From Massilia kyonggiensis (GTDB lineage: Bacteria > Pseudomonadota > Gammaproteobacteria > Burkholderiales > Burkholderiaceae_D), in NCBI RefSeq assembly GCF_024756235.1, contig NZ_JANUGY010000013.1, forward strand, positions 62,001-126,000: DNA of 64,000 nucleotides, read 5' to 3'. The notes under the pieces were generated by a model. The model had not been told where the DNA came from, searched no databases, and saw only the letters and a list, made by a program, of their open reading frames with translations. Position 1 is the first letter of the stretch; every line of letters begins with the position of its first letter. The position numbers were made by a program, and so were the translations under genes. Below, piece after piece: positions 52,182 to 61,653 of the stretch.

Positions 52182-52843
52182 GCGCCACCTCCCGTCACAT
52201 GGCCGTGTTCGAGGCGGATCACGCGCGCAGCTTTGTCCAGGATCTCGTCGTCATGCGAGGAGATGACGCACGTGACGCCCACGGCGTGAAACGCGTGCAG
52301 GGCGTCGATGACCTTGTCGGCCGCGGCGCGGTCGAGGTTCGCTGTCGGTTCGTCGGCCAGGATGATCTGCGGGCGGTTGACGATGGCACGGGCGATCGCC
52401 ACGCGCTGCTGTTCGCCGCCCGACAGTTCCATCGGCAGGGCGAGCGCGCGGTCGAGCAGGCCGACCTTGTCCAGCGCCGCGCGGGCGCGCTGTTCGGCCT
52501 GCGCCTTGGGCGCGCCGGTGACGATCAGCGGCAGCATCACGTTGGCCAGCAGGTGGCGGTCGTTCAGCAGGCGCTGGTTCTGGAAGATCAGGCCGAGGTT
52601 GCGGCGCAGGAACGGGATGCCGGCCTTGCGGATGCGGCCGACGTCCTGCCCGTTCACGATCACGCGGCCGGACGTGGGACGCTCGATGGCGGCCACCATC
52701 TTCATCAACGTGGACTTGCCGGCGCCGGACGGGCCGGCCAGATACACCAGCTCGCCCTTGGCGATGTTCAGGGAGACGTCGGACAACGCGAGCGTGTCGG
52801 CGGAATCCGAGTACTTCTTGGAGACGGACTGGAATTCGATCAT
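52178..52843 (-). CDS. ftsE: Cell division ATP-binding protein FtsE
   Basis: The 221-residue ABC ATPase has Walker A GPSGAGKST at 37-45, signature ELSGGEQQR, Walker B IILADEPTANLD and switch SSHDDE. It forms a complex with FtsX at the septum. It begins eight bases after the ftsY stop and its stop overlaps the ftsX start, giving the conserved ftsY-ftsE-ftsX order. Confidence 0.96.
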   Translation of the reverse strand: MIEFQSVSKKYSDSADTLALSDVSLNIAKGELVYLAGPSGAGKSTLMKMVAAIERPTSGRVIVNGQDVGRIRKAGIPFLRRNLGLIFQNQRLLNDRHLLANVMLPLIVTGAPKAQAEQRARAALDKVGLLDRALALPMELSGGEQQRVAIARAIVNRPQIILADEPTANLDRAAADKVIDALHAFHAVGVTCVISSHDDEILDKAARVIRLEHGHVTGGGA

Positions 52844-52851
52844 CGTGCGTG

Positions 52852-53991
52852 TTATCCCAGCAGCGCCTCGGCGAATTCGTCGGCGCTGAAGGGTTGCAGG
52901 TCCTCCAGCTTTTCACCCACGCCGATGAAGTACACCGGCACCGGACGGGTGCGCGCGATGGCGGCCAGGATGCCGCCCTTGGCCGTGCCGTCCAGCTTCG
53001 TGATCACGAGGCCGGTCAGCTGCAGCGCGTCGTCGAACGCCTTCACCTGCGCCAGCGCGTTCTGGCCCGTGTTGCCGTCGATGACGAGCAGGACTTCGTG
53101 CGGCGCGTCTTCCATGCCCTTGCCGATCACGCGCTTGATCTTCTTGAGCTCTTCCATCAGGTGCAGCTGGGTCGGCAGGCGGCCGGCGGTGTCGACCATG
53201 ACGACGTCCACGCCGCGCGCCTTGCCCGACTGGACGGCGTCGAACGCGACGGCGGCCGGGTCGCCCGACTGCTGCGAGATGACGGTGACGTTATTTCTCT
53301 GGCCCCAGACCATCAGCTGCTCGCGCGCGGCGGCGCGGAACGTGTCGCCGGCGGCCAGCAGCACGGATTGTTCGTGGCGCTGCATGTGCTTGGCCAGCTT
53401 GCCGATCGTCGTCGTCTTGCCGGCGCCGTTGACGCCCGCGATCATCATCACGAGCGGCTCATGGCGGCCCAGTTCGAGCGGCTTTTCCAGCGGACGCAGC
53501 AGGTCGACCAGCAGGCCCTTCAGCGCCACCTTGACGGCGGCCGCGTCGAGCAGCTTGTCTTCCTTCACCTTGCGGCGCAGGTTGTCCAGCAGGAATTGCG
53601 TGGCATCCATGCCGGCGTCGGACATCAGCAGCGCGGATTCGAGTTCCTCGTACAGGTCTTCGTCGATGCGCGCGCCCACGAACAGCAGCGACAGATTGCT
53701 CGACGTCTTGGCCAGGCCGGCCTTCAGGCGCGACATCCAGGAGCGCTTGGCTTCCGCTTCGCTGACGGGACGTTCCGCCGTTTCGGGGAACAGCTGGCCT
53801 TCGTAGGCTGTCGAAGCGCCCGGAACAACTTCCTCGGGCGCGGCCGGTGCTTCATCGCCGCCGCCGAACAGGCGGCGCAGGAAACCCGGCTGCTCGGCTT
53901 GCGCTTCAACCTCCGGGGCCGCAGGTACTGCGGGTTCGGCCGCAGCCGGCGTCTCGGCTTCAGGTTTTTTCTTTTTGAAGAAACTAAACAT
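52852..53991 (-). CDS. ftsY: Signal recognition particle receptor FtsY
   Basis: The 379-residue GTPase has an acidic, Ala/Pro-rich A domain (residues 10-80), an N domain helical bundle (about 85-165), and the SRP GTPase G domain. G1 is GVNGAGKTTT at 186-195, with MVDTAGRLP and TKLDGTAKGG further on. It docks ribosome-SRP complexes at the membrane. The N-terminus begins FSFFKKKK, a membrane-binding stretch. It is the first gene of the ftsYEX operon. Confidence 0.96.
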   Translation of the reverse strand: MFSFFKKKKPEAETPAAAEPAVPAAPEVEAQAEQPGFLRRLFGGGDEAPAAPEEVVPGASTAYEGQLFPETAERPVSEAEAKRSWMSRLKAGLAKTSSNLSLLFVGARIDEDLYEELESALLMSDAGMDATQFLLDNLRRKVKEDKLLDAAAVKVALKGLLVDLLRPLEKPLELGRHEPLVMMIAGVNGAGKTTTIGKLAKHMQRHEQSVLLAAGDTFRAAAREQLMVWGQRNNVTVISQQSGDPAAVAFDAVQSGKARGVDVVMVDTAGRLPTQLHLMEELKKIKRVIGKGMEDAPHEVLLVIDGNTGQNALAQVKAFDDALQLTGLVITKLDGTAKGGILAAIARTRPVPVYFIGVGEKLEDLQPFSADEFAEALLG

Positions 53992-54197
53992 TGTGTATTC
54001 GGGAGGGCGGCAGAATGCCGGATAGGGTCGCGCGTATTCTACCAGAGCGGACCTCGTTCTCCGGTGCGTGTCAACTCTGCCATATTGTGGCTAGAATACA
54101 GCTCAACAATAGCAATCCGATCATCGTGCTGGAATTTGGTACGTAACGGGTGTAGATTGTGAACATCGAGAAGAAGACGCGTCACCGAGGGACGATC

Positions 54198-54404
54198 GTG
54201 AACGTATCCAGGTTTTTCAAGAGGCTCATCGGCGGCGATCACGTGGTGGGCAGTTCGGCGGCATCGCTGCGCAATGTGATCGTCTGGCTCTTCATCGCCC
54301 TCGTCGCCCTGTTCCTGACCCATCCTTCCAGTCCCGCCAGCGCCTTCGACGCGCCCGTACCGTGGCCGGCCGAACTGGGACTCGACGGCAACCTCGGCAT
54401 GTAA
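54198..54404 (+). CDS. Small membrane protein, hypothetical
   Basis: The 68-residue frame has a GTG start at 54198 with GAGGGA five bases before it, one membrane helix near residues 25-42 (NVIVWLFIALVALFL), and a Pro-rich periplasmic tail. An alternative GTG at 54159 has no binding site. It is divergent from ftsY. No family is recognised, and the call rests on the helix and binding site alone. Confidence 0.45.
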   Translation: MNVSRFFKRLIGGDHVVGSSAASLRNVIVWLFIALVALFLTHPSSPASAFDAPVPWPAELGLDGNLGM

Positions 54405-54459
54405 TCTGCACTGCTGGTATCCTGTTATTTCCGAAGGACACCTTTGCGGTTGCAGCGCC

Positions 54460-55161
54460 ATGAAACACCGACTTTTTTTGTTCGACCTCGACGACACCCT
54501 GCTCGATTTCAAAGCTTCCGAACAATTGTCGTTCGACCGCACGATGCGCGCGTTGGGCCTGGCCGCGCTTCCCGACGGGCTGTTCGCCCGCTACCAGGCC
54601 ATCAACATCGCACTCTGGAAAAGCTTCGAGAAGGGCGCCGTGTCGAAGGATTTCCTGAAGGTGGAACGCTTCCGCAAGACGTTCGCCGACAACGGCCTCG
54701 ACCTCGACCCGGAAGCGGCCAGCCGCCTGTACCTCGAATCGCTGTCGGACACCGTCGTCCTCATCGACGGCGCACGCGAGCTGTGTGAAACGCTGGCCGG
54801 CATCGGCGAAGTAGGCATCATCACGAACGGCGTCGAGCAGATCCAGCACCGCCGCATCGTCAGTGCCGGTCTGCGCGACCACGTGTCGTTCGTGGCCACG
54901 TCGGAAGCGTGCGGCCACGCGAAGCCGGACAGCCGCTTCTTCGAGTACACCGTCAGGATGGCGCGCGCGTTCACGCATGCGGAAACGGTCATCGTCGGCG
55001 ACCGCCTCGATGCCGACATCCTCGGCGCCAACCGCTTCGGCATCGAAAGCTGCTGGTTCAATCCCGGCGGCCTCGCCAACGACAGCGAAGCGTTGCCCAC
55101 CTTCGAGGTGGCGCGCCTGCATGACGTCGTACCGGCCCTGCGCGGCCTTGCTATTGCCTGA
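54460..55161 (+). CDS. yjjG: YjjG-type pyrimidine 5'-nucleotidase (HAD family)
   Basis: The 233-residue HAD phosphatase has motif I FDLDDTLLDF (residues 8-17, nucleophile D9), motif II IITNGVEQIQ, motif III KPDSRFFEY and motif IV VIVGDRLDADI. YjjG-type enzymes remove phosphate from non-canonical pyrimidine nucleotides. The length and the NGVEQIQ sequence fit this group closely. Confidence 0.9.
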   Translation: MKHRLFLFDLDDTLLDFKASEQLSFDRTMRALGLAALPDGLFARYQAINIALWKSFEKGAVSKDFLKVERFRKTFADNGLDLDPEAASRLYLESLSDTVVLIDGARELCETLAGIGEVGIITNGVEQIQHRRIVSAGLRDHVSFVATSEACGHAKPDSRFFEYTVRMARAFTHAETVIVGDRLDADILGANRFGIESCWFNPGGLANDSEALPTFEVARLHDVVPALRGLAIA

Positions 55162-55265
55162 GGAACAGACCGCAAAATATAGCGGGCGCACGCATGAACC
55201 TTCCTGGCGAGCACGGCATTAACCCGTGTTTGTCAACGGCCGTTGGGCCACAAGGGAGGGAGAAA

Positions 55266-56666
55266 ATGGAAACACGCAGGTTGATCATCGGCGCCGCGCT
55301 CGCGGCCGCCATTCAGGGCCAGGCGCTGGCCCAGCAGGTGCCGTTGGCGGACCCGATCCCGGGTCCGATTCCCGCCAGTCCGGTCCAGGTGGGGCTGGAG
55401 ACGGTCATGACGGGGCTGATGTCCCCCGTCGCCGGCGCCGTCGCGCCCGGTGACCGCACCCATTTGTATGTGGCCGACCAGGCGGGCCAGGTGTGGCGTG
55501 TTCCCGTTGCAAACCGCGAGGACGGCGACGACGACAATCCCGCCAACCGGCAGCCGGAACTGTTTCTCGACGTGAGCAGCCTGCTCGTACCGCTGGGATT
55601 GGGACCAGGAAAATACGACGAGCGCGGCCTGCTGGGCATCGCATTCCACCCGCAGTTCAAGTTCAACGGCCTGTTCTACACGTTCACGTCGCAACCGGTG
55701 AAGGGTGCGGCCGATTTCAGCACGATGCCGGCCGGCGTGGCACCGAATTGCCAGAGCGTGGTGACGGAGTGGCGCGTGCAGCGTCCGGGCAAGCGCAACA
55801 GTCCAGTGGACCTGTCCAGTGCACGTGAATTACTGCGTATCGACAAGCCCCAGTTCAACCATAACGGCGGCGCGCTCGCGTTCGGTCCCGACCAGATGCT
55901 GTACGTCGCGCTCGGCGACGGCGGCGGCGCCGATGACGAAGGCGTCGGCCACGCCCCCGAAGGCAATGCGCAAAGCCTGGCGGAAGGCAATGTGCTCGGC
56001 AAGATCCTGCGTATCGATCCGCTGGGTCGCAACGCGGCCAACGGCAAATATGGTATCCCGCCCGACAATCCGTTCGTGAACAAGCCCGGCGCCGACGAGA
56101 TCTTCGCCTACGGCTTCCGCAATCCGTTCCGGATGGCGTTCGATGACGCTGGTCGTTTGATCGCGGGGGAGGTCGGCCAGAACGCCATCGAGGAAGTCGA
56201 CGTGGTGACGGCCGGCGCCAACTACGGCTGGCGCGTCAAGGAGGGCACGTTCCTGTTCGATACCGCGGGTCCGACTGCGCCGGGCTTCGTCTACGCCGAC
56301 AGTCCGGGCCTGCCGGCCGGCCTCATGGACCCGGTCGCCCAGTACGACCACACGGACGCTGCCGGCCAGCCGGCCGCGCGCACGGCCGTCATCGGCGGGT
56401 TCGTATACCGCGGCCATCAACTGCGCCAGCTGCGCGGCCAGTACGTGTTCGGCGATTATTCAGGAAGCGGGGGCGGCCACCTGTTCGTCCTAGGCCGCAA
56501 CAACCAGGTGCAGAACCTGGCCGTTGCGGGCCGCGATCCGCTCGGCCTGGCGGTGCTCGGCTTTGCCCGCGACGACCGCGACGAACTGTACCTGCTCGCG
56601 AGCAGCACCGGCACCTTGCTCGGCAAGACCGGTGTCGTCATGAAGCTCGTGCGCGCGCCGCGCTGA
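55266..56666 (+). CDS. PQQ-dependent sugar dehydrogenase-like protein
   Basis: The 466-residue protein has a signal peptide (about 1-22) and a six-bladed propeller of the glucose/sorbosone dehydrogenase family: DERGLLGIAFHP near 118-129, FNHNGGALAFGPD with the conserved histidine, EIFAYGFRNPFRMAFD, and EEVDVVTAGANYGW. Members oxidise sugars in the periplasm using PQQ. I chose the ATG at 55266, behind GGGAGGGAG. An earlier ATG at 55194 lacks it. The gene converges on the ThDP enzyme. Confidence 0.9.
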   Translation: METRRLIIGAALAAAIQGQALAQQVPLADPIPGPIPASPVQVGLETVMTGLMSPVAGAVAPGDRTHLYVADQAGQVWRVPVANREDGDDDNPANRQPELFLDVSSLLVPLGLGPGKYDERGLLGIAFHPQFKFNGLFYTFTSQPVKGAADFSTMPAGVAPNCQSVVTEWRVQRPGKRNSPVDLSSARELLRIDKPQFNHNGGALAFGPDQMLYVALGDGGGADDEGVGHAPEGNAQSLAEGNVLGKILRIDPLGRNAANGKYGIPPDNPFVNKPGADEIFAYGFRNPFRMAFDDAGRLIAGEVGQNAIEEVDVVTAGANYGWRVKEGTFLFDTAGPTAPGFVYADSPGLPAGLMDPVAQYDHTDAAGQPAARTAVIGGFVYRGHQLRQLRGQYVFGDYSGSGGGHLFVLGRNNQVQNLAVAGRDPLGLAVLGFARDDRDELYLLASSTGTLLGKTGVVMKLVRAPR

Positions 56667-56673
56667 GGCTGCG

Positions 56674-58374
56674 TCAACCCGCCTTGGCCGCCTGCGCGTT
56701 GCGGCGGATTGTGTCCAGGGTGGCGCCCGGCGTGATCAGGTTGCCGTCGTAGCGCAGCTCGATCAGCGCCGGCAGCTTGTGCGTGCGCGTGAACTCGACG
56801 GCACGCGCGAGCGCCGGGCCGAAGTCGGCCGTCGTCTCGACCGCCTCGCCATGGCCGCCGTACGCCTTCGCCAGCGCGGCGAAATCCGGATTGTGCAGCT
56901 GCGTGCCCGACACGCGGCCCGGATATTCGCGTTCCTGGTGCATGCGGATCGTGCCGAACATGCCGTTGTTGAAGACGAGGAAGATGACGCCGGCGCCGTA
57001 TTGCACCGCGGTCGCCAGTTCCTGGCCCGTCATCATGAATTCGCCGTCGCCGGCGAACGTCACGACGGTGCGCTCCGGCCGCACGATCTTGGCCGCGACG
57101 CCGGCCGGTACGGCGTAACCCATCGCGCCGCTCGTCGGCGCCAGCTGCGTGCGCATGGCGCCGTAGCGCCAGAAGCGGTGCGCCCACGTCGCGTAATTGC
57201 CGGCGCCGTTCGTGATGATCGTGTCGCGCGGGAGGGCCGCCTGCAGGTCCTGCACCATCTGCCACAGGTCCAGCGGCGCCGTGCCGTCCTTGAAGATGGC
57301 GGGGCGTTCCTGCCAGGCGCGCAGCTCGGCCTTCGCTTCCTCGACCGTGTGGCGCCACGCGGACGCATCGACCGGTTCCATCGCCGCCAGCATCGACGCC
57401 GCCTGCGGCGCGCCGCTCGCGATCATCAACTCGGCCTGATACACGCTGCCCAGTTCTTCCGGGTCGGGATGGATGTGCACGAGTCGCTGGCGCGGTACGG
57501 GCGATTGCAGCAGCGAGTAGCCGCTCGTCGTCATCTCGCCCAGGCGCGGGCCGAACGCGATCAGCACGTCGGCCTCTTTTACACGCGCGGCCAGCTTCGG
57601 ATTGATGCCGATGCCCACGTCGCCCACGTAGTGCGGATGCTCGTTGTCCAGCAGGTCCTGGAAGCGGAACGCGCAGGCGACGGGCAGGGCGTTCGCTTCG
57701 GCGAAGCGTTGCACGTCGGCGCAGGCCTGGTCCGTCCACGTGCCGCCGCCCAGCAGCAGCAGCGGTTTCTTCGCACCCGCCAGCATCGTGCGCAGCTGGT
57801 CGATCTGCGCGCTTGACGGCGCGCCCTGCGTCGGTTGGTAACGGCGCGTGTCCGCCACTTCCGCGCGGGCCACGAGCATGTCTTCCGGCAGCGCGAGGAC
57901 GACGGGGCCCGGACGGCCGCTCGTCGCCACCTGGAACGCGCGCGCCATGTATTCGGGGATGCGCTCGGCGCGGTCGATCTGCGCGACCCACTTCGCCATC
58001 TGGCCGTACATGCGGCGGTAGTCGATTTCCTGGAACGCTTCGCGGTCCATGAAGTCGGTGCCGACCTGGCCGATGAACAGGATCATCGGCGTGGAATCCT
58101 GGTACGCGGTGTGCACGCCGATGGAGGCGTTGGTCGCGCCGGGTCCGCGCGTGACGAAGCAGATGCCGGGCTTGCCCGTCAGCTTGCCGTAGGCCTCGGC
58201 CATGAACGCCGCGCCGCCTTCCTGGCGGTTGATGACGAAGCGGATGTTCGAATCGTGCAGCGCGTCGAGCACGTCGAGATAGCTTTCGCCGGGCACGCCG
58301 AAGGCGGTGTCCACGCCGTGGACCTGGAGCGCATCGACCAGGATCTGGCCGCCGCTGCGGGAGGGGTGCGTCAT
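56674..58374 (-). CDS. Thiamine diphosphate-dependent enzyme (acetolactate synthase-like)
   Basis: The 566-residue protein has the three-domain plan of the ThDP superfamily. An N-terminal PYR domain carries the catalytic glutamate E52 (NRQEGGAAFMAEAYGK) and GPGATNA. A central FAD/NAD-like domain and a C-terminal PP domain with GDGEFMMTGQE follow. No acetolactate synthase small subunit is adjacent, so a different decarboxylation or ligation is possible. I chose the ATG at 58374, where MTHPSRSGG begins; the upstream ATG at 58410 would add 12 residues. Confidence 0.88.
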   Translation of the reverse strand: MTHPSRSGGQILVDALQVHGVDTAFGVPGESYLDVLDALHDSNIRFVINRQEGGAAFMAEAYGKLTGKPGICFVTRGPGATNASIGVHTAYQDSTPMILFIGQVGTDFMDREAFQEIDYRRMYGQMAKWVAQIDRAERIPEYMARAFQVATSGRPGPVVLALPEDMLVARAEVADTRRYQPTQGAPSSAQIDQLRTMLAGAKKPLLLLGGGTWTDQACADVQRFAEANALPVACAFRFQDLLDNEHPHYVGDVGIGINPKLAARVKEADVLIAFGPRLGEMTTSGYSLLQSPVPRQRLVHIHPDPEELGSVYQAELMIASGAPQAASMLAAMEPVDASAWRHTVEEAKAELRAWQERPAIFKDGTAPLDLWQMVQDLQAALPRDTIITNGAGNYATWAHRFWRYGAMRTQLAPTSGAMGYAVPAGVAAKIVRPERTVVTFAGDGEFMMTGQELATAVQYGAGVIFLVFNNGMFGTIRMHQEREYPGRVSGTQLHNPDFAALAKAYGGHGEAVETTADFGPALARAVEFTRTHKLPALIELRYDGNLITPGATLDTIRRNAQAAKAG

Positions 58375-58498
58375 GGTGAGGTCATCCTTATCAAGATGGA
58401 ATCCGGGCATTCTATGCAACTCGCCCTGAGCTGGCTTTTCAAATAGCGACACGACCTTTCACAAAAGGCAGCGGAGGATCATGTAGAATGGCGGCCGT

Positions 58499-58834
58499 GA
58501 AGCAGGCCAGACAGCCGCTGGTCCATGCCGCAAGGTCGTGGGCGGGAGGAAGGTCCGGACTCCACAGAGCGGGGTGACGGTTAACGGCCGTCCGCCGAAA
58601 GCCCGGCGCAAGCCGGGTATAAGGCGAGGAATAGGGCCACAGAGACGAGCGTATTAAGTTACGGTGAAACGCGGTAACCTCCACCTGGAGCAATTCCAAA
58701 TAGGCACGCGTTGAGGTTGCTCGCGGAGCGTGCGGGTAGGAAGCTTGAGCGCCGGAGTAATTCGGCGCCTAGAGGAATGGCTGTCATAGCGTCCGCAAGG
58801 ACGTTACACAGAATCCGGCCTATCGGCCTGCTTT
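58499..58834 (+). ncRNA. rnpB: RNase P RNA (class A)
   Basis: This is the catalytic RNA that cuts the 5' leader from tRNA precursors. The 5' end GAAGCAGGCC pairs with GGCCTGCTT at the 3' end. GGAGGAAGGTCCGGACTCC and the matching ACAGAATCCGGCCTAT form the conserved P4 region. A TAGAAT sequence at 58484-58489 is placed as its -10 box. Ends are judged from the pairing and could shift a few bases. Confidence 0.95.
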
Positions 58835-58864
58835 ACACATTATTCGACGGCCCTGGAGACAACG

Positions 58865-60358
58865 ATGCGCTACATCCTTGCCCTCGACCAGGGCACCACC
58901 AGTTCGCGCGCCATCCTGTTCGACCGCCAGGGCCAGGTCGTGCGCATCGCCCAGCAGGAATATCCCCAGCATTTTCCGCAGCCCGGCTGGGTCGAGCACG
59001 ACCCGCTCGACATCTGGAACAGCCAGCTCGCGTGCGCGCGCCGCGTGCTCGCCGACAGCGGCATCGATGCCGGCGACGTGGCCGCCATCGGCATCACGAA
59101 CCAGAGAGAGACGACGGTCGTGTGGGATCGCCGCACGGGCGAACCGCTGTGTCACGCCATCGTGTGGCAGGACCGGCGCACGGCCGAACTCTGCGACGAC
59201 CTGCGCGCGGCGGGCAAGGCCCCGCTCATCCAGCGCAAGACGGGTCTCGAACTGGATGCCTATTTTTCCGCGACCAAGCTGCAATGGCTGCTTACGCACG
59301 TGCCGGGCGCACGCGCGCGCGCGGAGCGGGGAGAACTCGCGTTCGGCACCGTCGACAGCTGGCTTACGTACAAGTTGACGGGGCGCCACGTCACGGACGC
59401 GAGCAACGCGGCACGCACGATGCTCTTCAATATCAACAGCCTGCGCTGGGATACCGAGCTGCTGTCCCTGTTCGGCGTGCCGGCCTCCATGCTGCCGGAA
59501 GTGGTGCCCAGTTCCGGCATCGTCGCCGAGGCCGACGCGGCCTGGTTCGGCCGCGCGATCCCGATCGCGGGTATCGCGGGCGACCAGCAGGCGGCCACGT
59601 TCGGCCAGGCCTGCCACCGGCGCGGCATGGTCAAGAACACCTATGGCACCGGCTGCTTCATGCTGATGCACGCGGGCGACACGCCGCCGCAGTCGTACAA
59701 CCGCCTGCTGGCCACCGTCGGCTGGACCGTCGGCAACCACACGGATTACCTGCTCGAAGGCAGCGTGTTCATGGGCGGCGCCACCGTGCAATGGCTGCGC
59801 GACGGCCTCGGCATCATCAAGCAGTCGGCCGACGTCGAGGCGCTGGCGCTGTCGGTGCCGGACAGCGGCGGCGTGATGCTCGTGCCGGCCTTCGTGGGCC
59901 TCGGCGCGCCGCACTGGGACGCGTATGCGCGCGGCACCATCGTCGGCATGACGCGCGGGACGACCGCCGCGCACATCGCCCGCGCCGCCGTCGAAGCGAT
60001 CGCCTACCAGAGCGCGGAACTGCTGGCCGCCATGCAGAAGGACGCCGACTGCGTCGTGCACGAAGTGCGCGCGGACGGCGGCGCGGCGCGCAACGACCTG
60101 CTGATGCAGTTCCAGGCCGACCTGCTGGGCGTGCCCGTCGTGCGGCCGCAGGTGACGGAGACGACGGCCCTCGGCGCCGCCTATCTCGCCGGTCTCGCCG
60201 TCGGCTTCTGGTCGTCGCGCGACGAGATCGCGGCGCAGTGGAAGAGCGAGCGCCGGTTCGAGCCGCAGCTGCCGGCCGCGCGGCGCGACGAGATGATGGC
60301 GCGCTGGTCGCGCGCGGTCGCGCATGCGCGTGCGTGGGCGGCGCCCGACCACCCTTGA
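58865..60358 (+). CDS. glpK: Glycerol kinase
   Basis: The 497-residue enzyme phosphorylates glycerol at the 3-position using ATP. FGGY-family motifs are seen: LALDQGTTSSRAI near residues 5-17, NQRETTVVWDRRTG, and DGGAARNDLLMQFQAD near the C-terminus. The length equals that of typical GlpK. No glpF, glpD or glpR lies nearby, so the locus is split from the rest of glycerol use. It starts 30 bases after rnpB. Confidence 0.96.
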   Translation: MRYILALDQGTTSSRAILFDRQGQVVRIAQQEYPQHFPQPGWVEHDPLDIWNSQLACARRVLADSGIDAGDVAAIGITNQRETTVVWDRRTGEPLCHAIVWQDRRTAELCDDLRAAGKAPLIQRKTGLELDAYFSATKLQWLLTHVPGARARAERGELAFGTVDSWLTYKLTGRHVTDASNAARTMLFNINSLRWDTELLSLFGVPASMLPEVVPSSGIVAEADAAWFGRAIPIAGIAGDQQAATFGQACHRRGMVKNTYGTGCFMLMHAGDTPPQSYNRLLATVGWTVGNHTDYLLEGSVFMGGATVQWLRDGLGIIKQSADVEALALSVPDSGGVMLVPAFVGLGAPHWDAYARGTIVGMTRGTTAAHIARAAVEAIAYQSAELLAAMQKDADCVVHEVRADGGAARNDLLMQFQADLLGVPVVRPQVTETTALGAAYLAGLAVGFWSSRDEIAAQWKSERRFEPQLPAARRDEMMARWSRAVAHARAWAAPDHP

Positions 60359-60438
60359 GCCTCGCGTGCGGCCGCGCCGGCGCGGATCGGGCACAATCGA
60401 TGCAATATTGTCATCGATCCGTTCCGGCCGGAGGCGTC

Positions 60439-60942
60439 TTGAAATTCCTGAAGTTCTTCTTTTCGACCGCGCACGCGGTGCTCGGCTTCCTGTTCGTGCT
60501 CGTGTCCGTGCTGATCACGGTGCTGGCCATACAGACCGGCCTGAAAGCCGTCGGCGCCGAGGCTGCAGAGAGCGCCGAAATGGCCATCGAGGCGATCGGC
60601 CTGCTGGCCATCGCCGTCGTCTCGCTGCAGATCGCGCAGACCATCACGGAGGAAGAAGTCGTGCGCGACGCCCACATCAGTGCGCCCACGCGCGTGCGCC
60701 GCTACCTGTCGCGCTTCATGGTCGTCGTCGTGGTCGCGCTGTCGATCGAAGGCCTGGTCGGCACCTTCAAGGCCTTGCACGAGGAACCGGAACTGCTGCC
60801 GCACGCGGCGTCGGTGCTCGTCGCGGCGGGCCTGCTGATGGCCGGCTGGGGCGTGTTCATCCGCATGAACAAGTCGGCGGAAGTGCTCGAGCCGGAAGCG
60901 ATGGAAGCGGCCAAGAGCGAGGATGCGAAGGTGGACGAGTAG
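60439..60942 (+). CDS. Hypothetical membrane protein
   Basis: The 167-residue protein has four membrane segments (about 5-27, 45-65, 96-115 and 126-145) and an acidic C-terminal tail. TTG at 60439 is preceded by GGAGG four bases upstream and gives a natural membrane start (KFLKFFFSTAH). ATG at 60400 would add 13 residues without hydrophobic character. No family is recognised. It follows glpK but shows no link to glycerol. Confidence 0.65.
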   Translation: MKFLKFFFSTAHAVLGFLFVLVSVLITVLAIQTGLKAVGAEAAESAEMAIEAIGLLAIAVVSLQIAQTITEEEVVRDAHISAPTRVRRYLSRFMVVVVVALSIEGLVGTFKALHEEPELLPHAASVLVAAGLLMAGWGVFIRMNKSAEVLEPEAMEAAKSEDAKVDE

Positions 60943-61152
60943 GTCTTACCGGCCACGCAGGAGCGCGAGGTTGTCCATCATCCTTGTGTGCAGCGTCCGT
61001 GGCTTCATCCGGCATGCCAGCCGCCTGAACGCCGCCTCCCGCGTACGAGACGGCAATATAAATAGTGTGATTTAGAGCAATAGTGAAATTGTGAGAGCTT
61101 TTCGTTCACTTTCGTCGATATACTGCCCGGTAATATTTCTTACCTTTCTTCT

Positions 61153-61653
61153 ATGTTTGCCGGGCAAATCATCCTTCCTGAACATGCCGATTTCGACTGC
61201 CTGCTGAACCAGGTATTGGCCTGGTGGCCGGAGGAATTGGCGGGAGATGCCGGGGACGATGCCGATGCGCGGCAATCGTCGGTGGCCCGCCTGTACGAAA
61301 CGAGCATCGCGCCGCGGGCGATCCAGTCGGCCAGCATGCTGCTGCTACAGCTCGACTGGATCCTGTTCGGGATCGTCATGGATTTATCGCGCAAGGTGTC
61401 GCGGGTGCGCGTGCGGGATATCCGGCCGCAACTCATCAAGGATAGATTCCACGCGCTGCTGACCCACAGCGCATTGCCGCAACTGCTCGGCGAAAAACAA
61501 TGGGATGGGTCGTTCGAGCGCGATGAACTCGTGAATTACCTGCGTGCCGAGGACATGGCCGTCGTTTCCTTAGCGAATGGACCAGCGTCAAACAATGCAT
61601 TGGTGCAATCACGTAAGCTGCCGGCTGGTCCTGACGAATGGAAGGCGACATGA
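61153..61653 (+). CDS. Hypothetical protein coupled to a chemoreceptor gene
   Basis: The 166-residue protein is soluble, acidic in its first half, and has no motif I recognise. A hydrophobic core near residues 62-78 (LLLQLDWILFGIVMDL) is probably a buried helix. The region before the start is A/T-rich and may hold the promoter. Its stop overlaps the start of the chemoreceptor gene (ATGA), which suggests both products are made in equal amounts. It may regulate or accompany the receptor. Confidence 0.6.
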   Translation: MFAGQIILPEHADFDCLLNQVLAWWPEELAGDAGDDADARQSSVARLYETSIAPRAIQSASMLLLQLDWILFGIVMDLSRKVSRVRVRDIRPQLIKDRFHALLTHSALPQLLGEKQWDGSFERDELVNYLRAEDMAVVSLANGPASNNALVQSRKLPAGPDEWKAT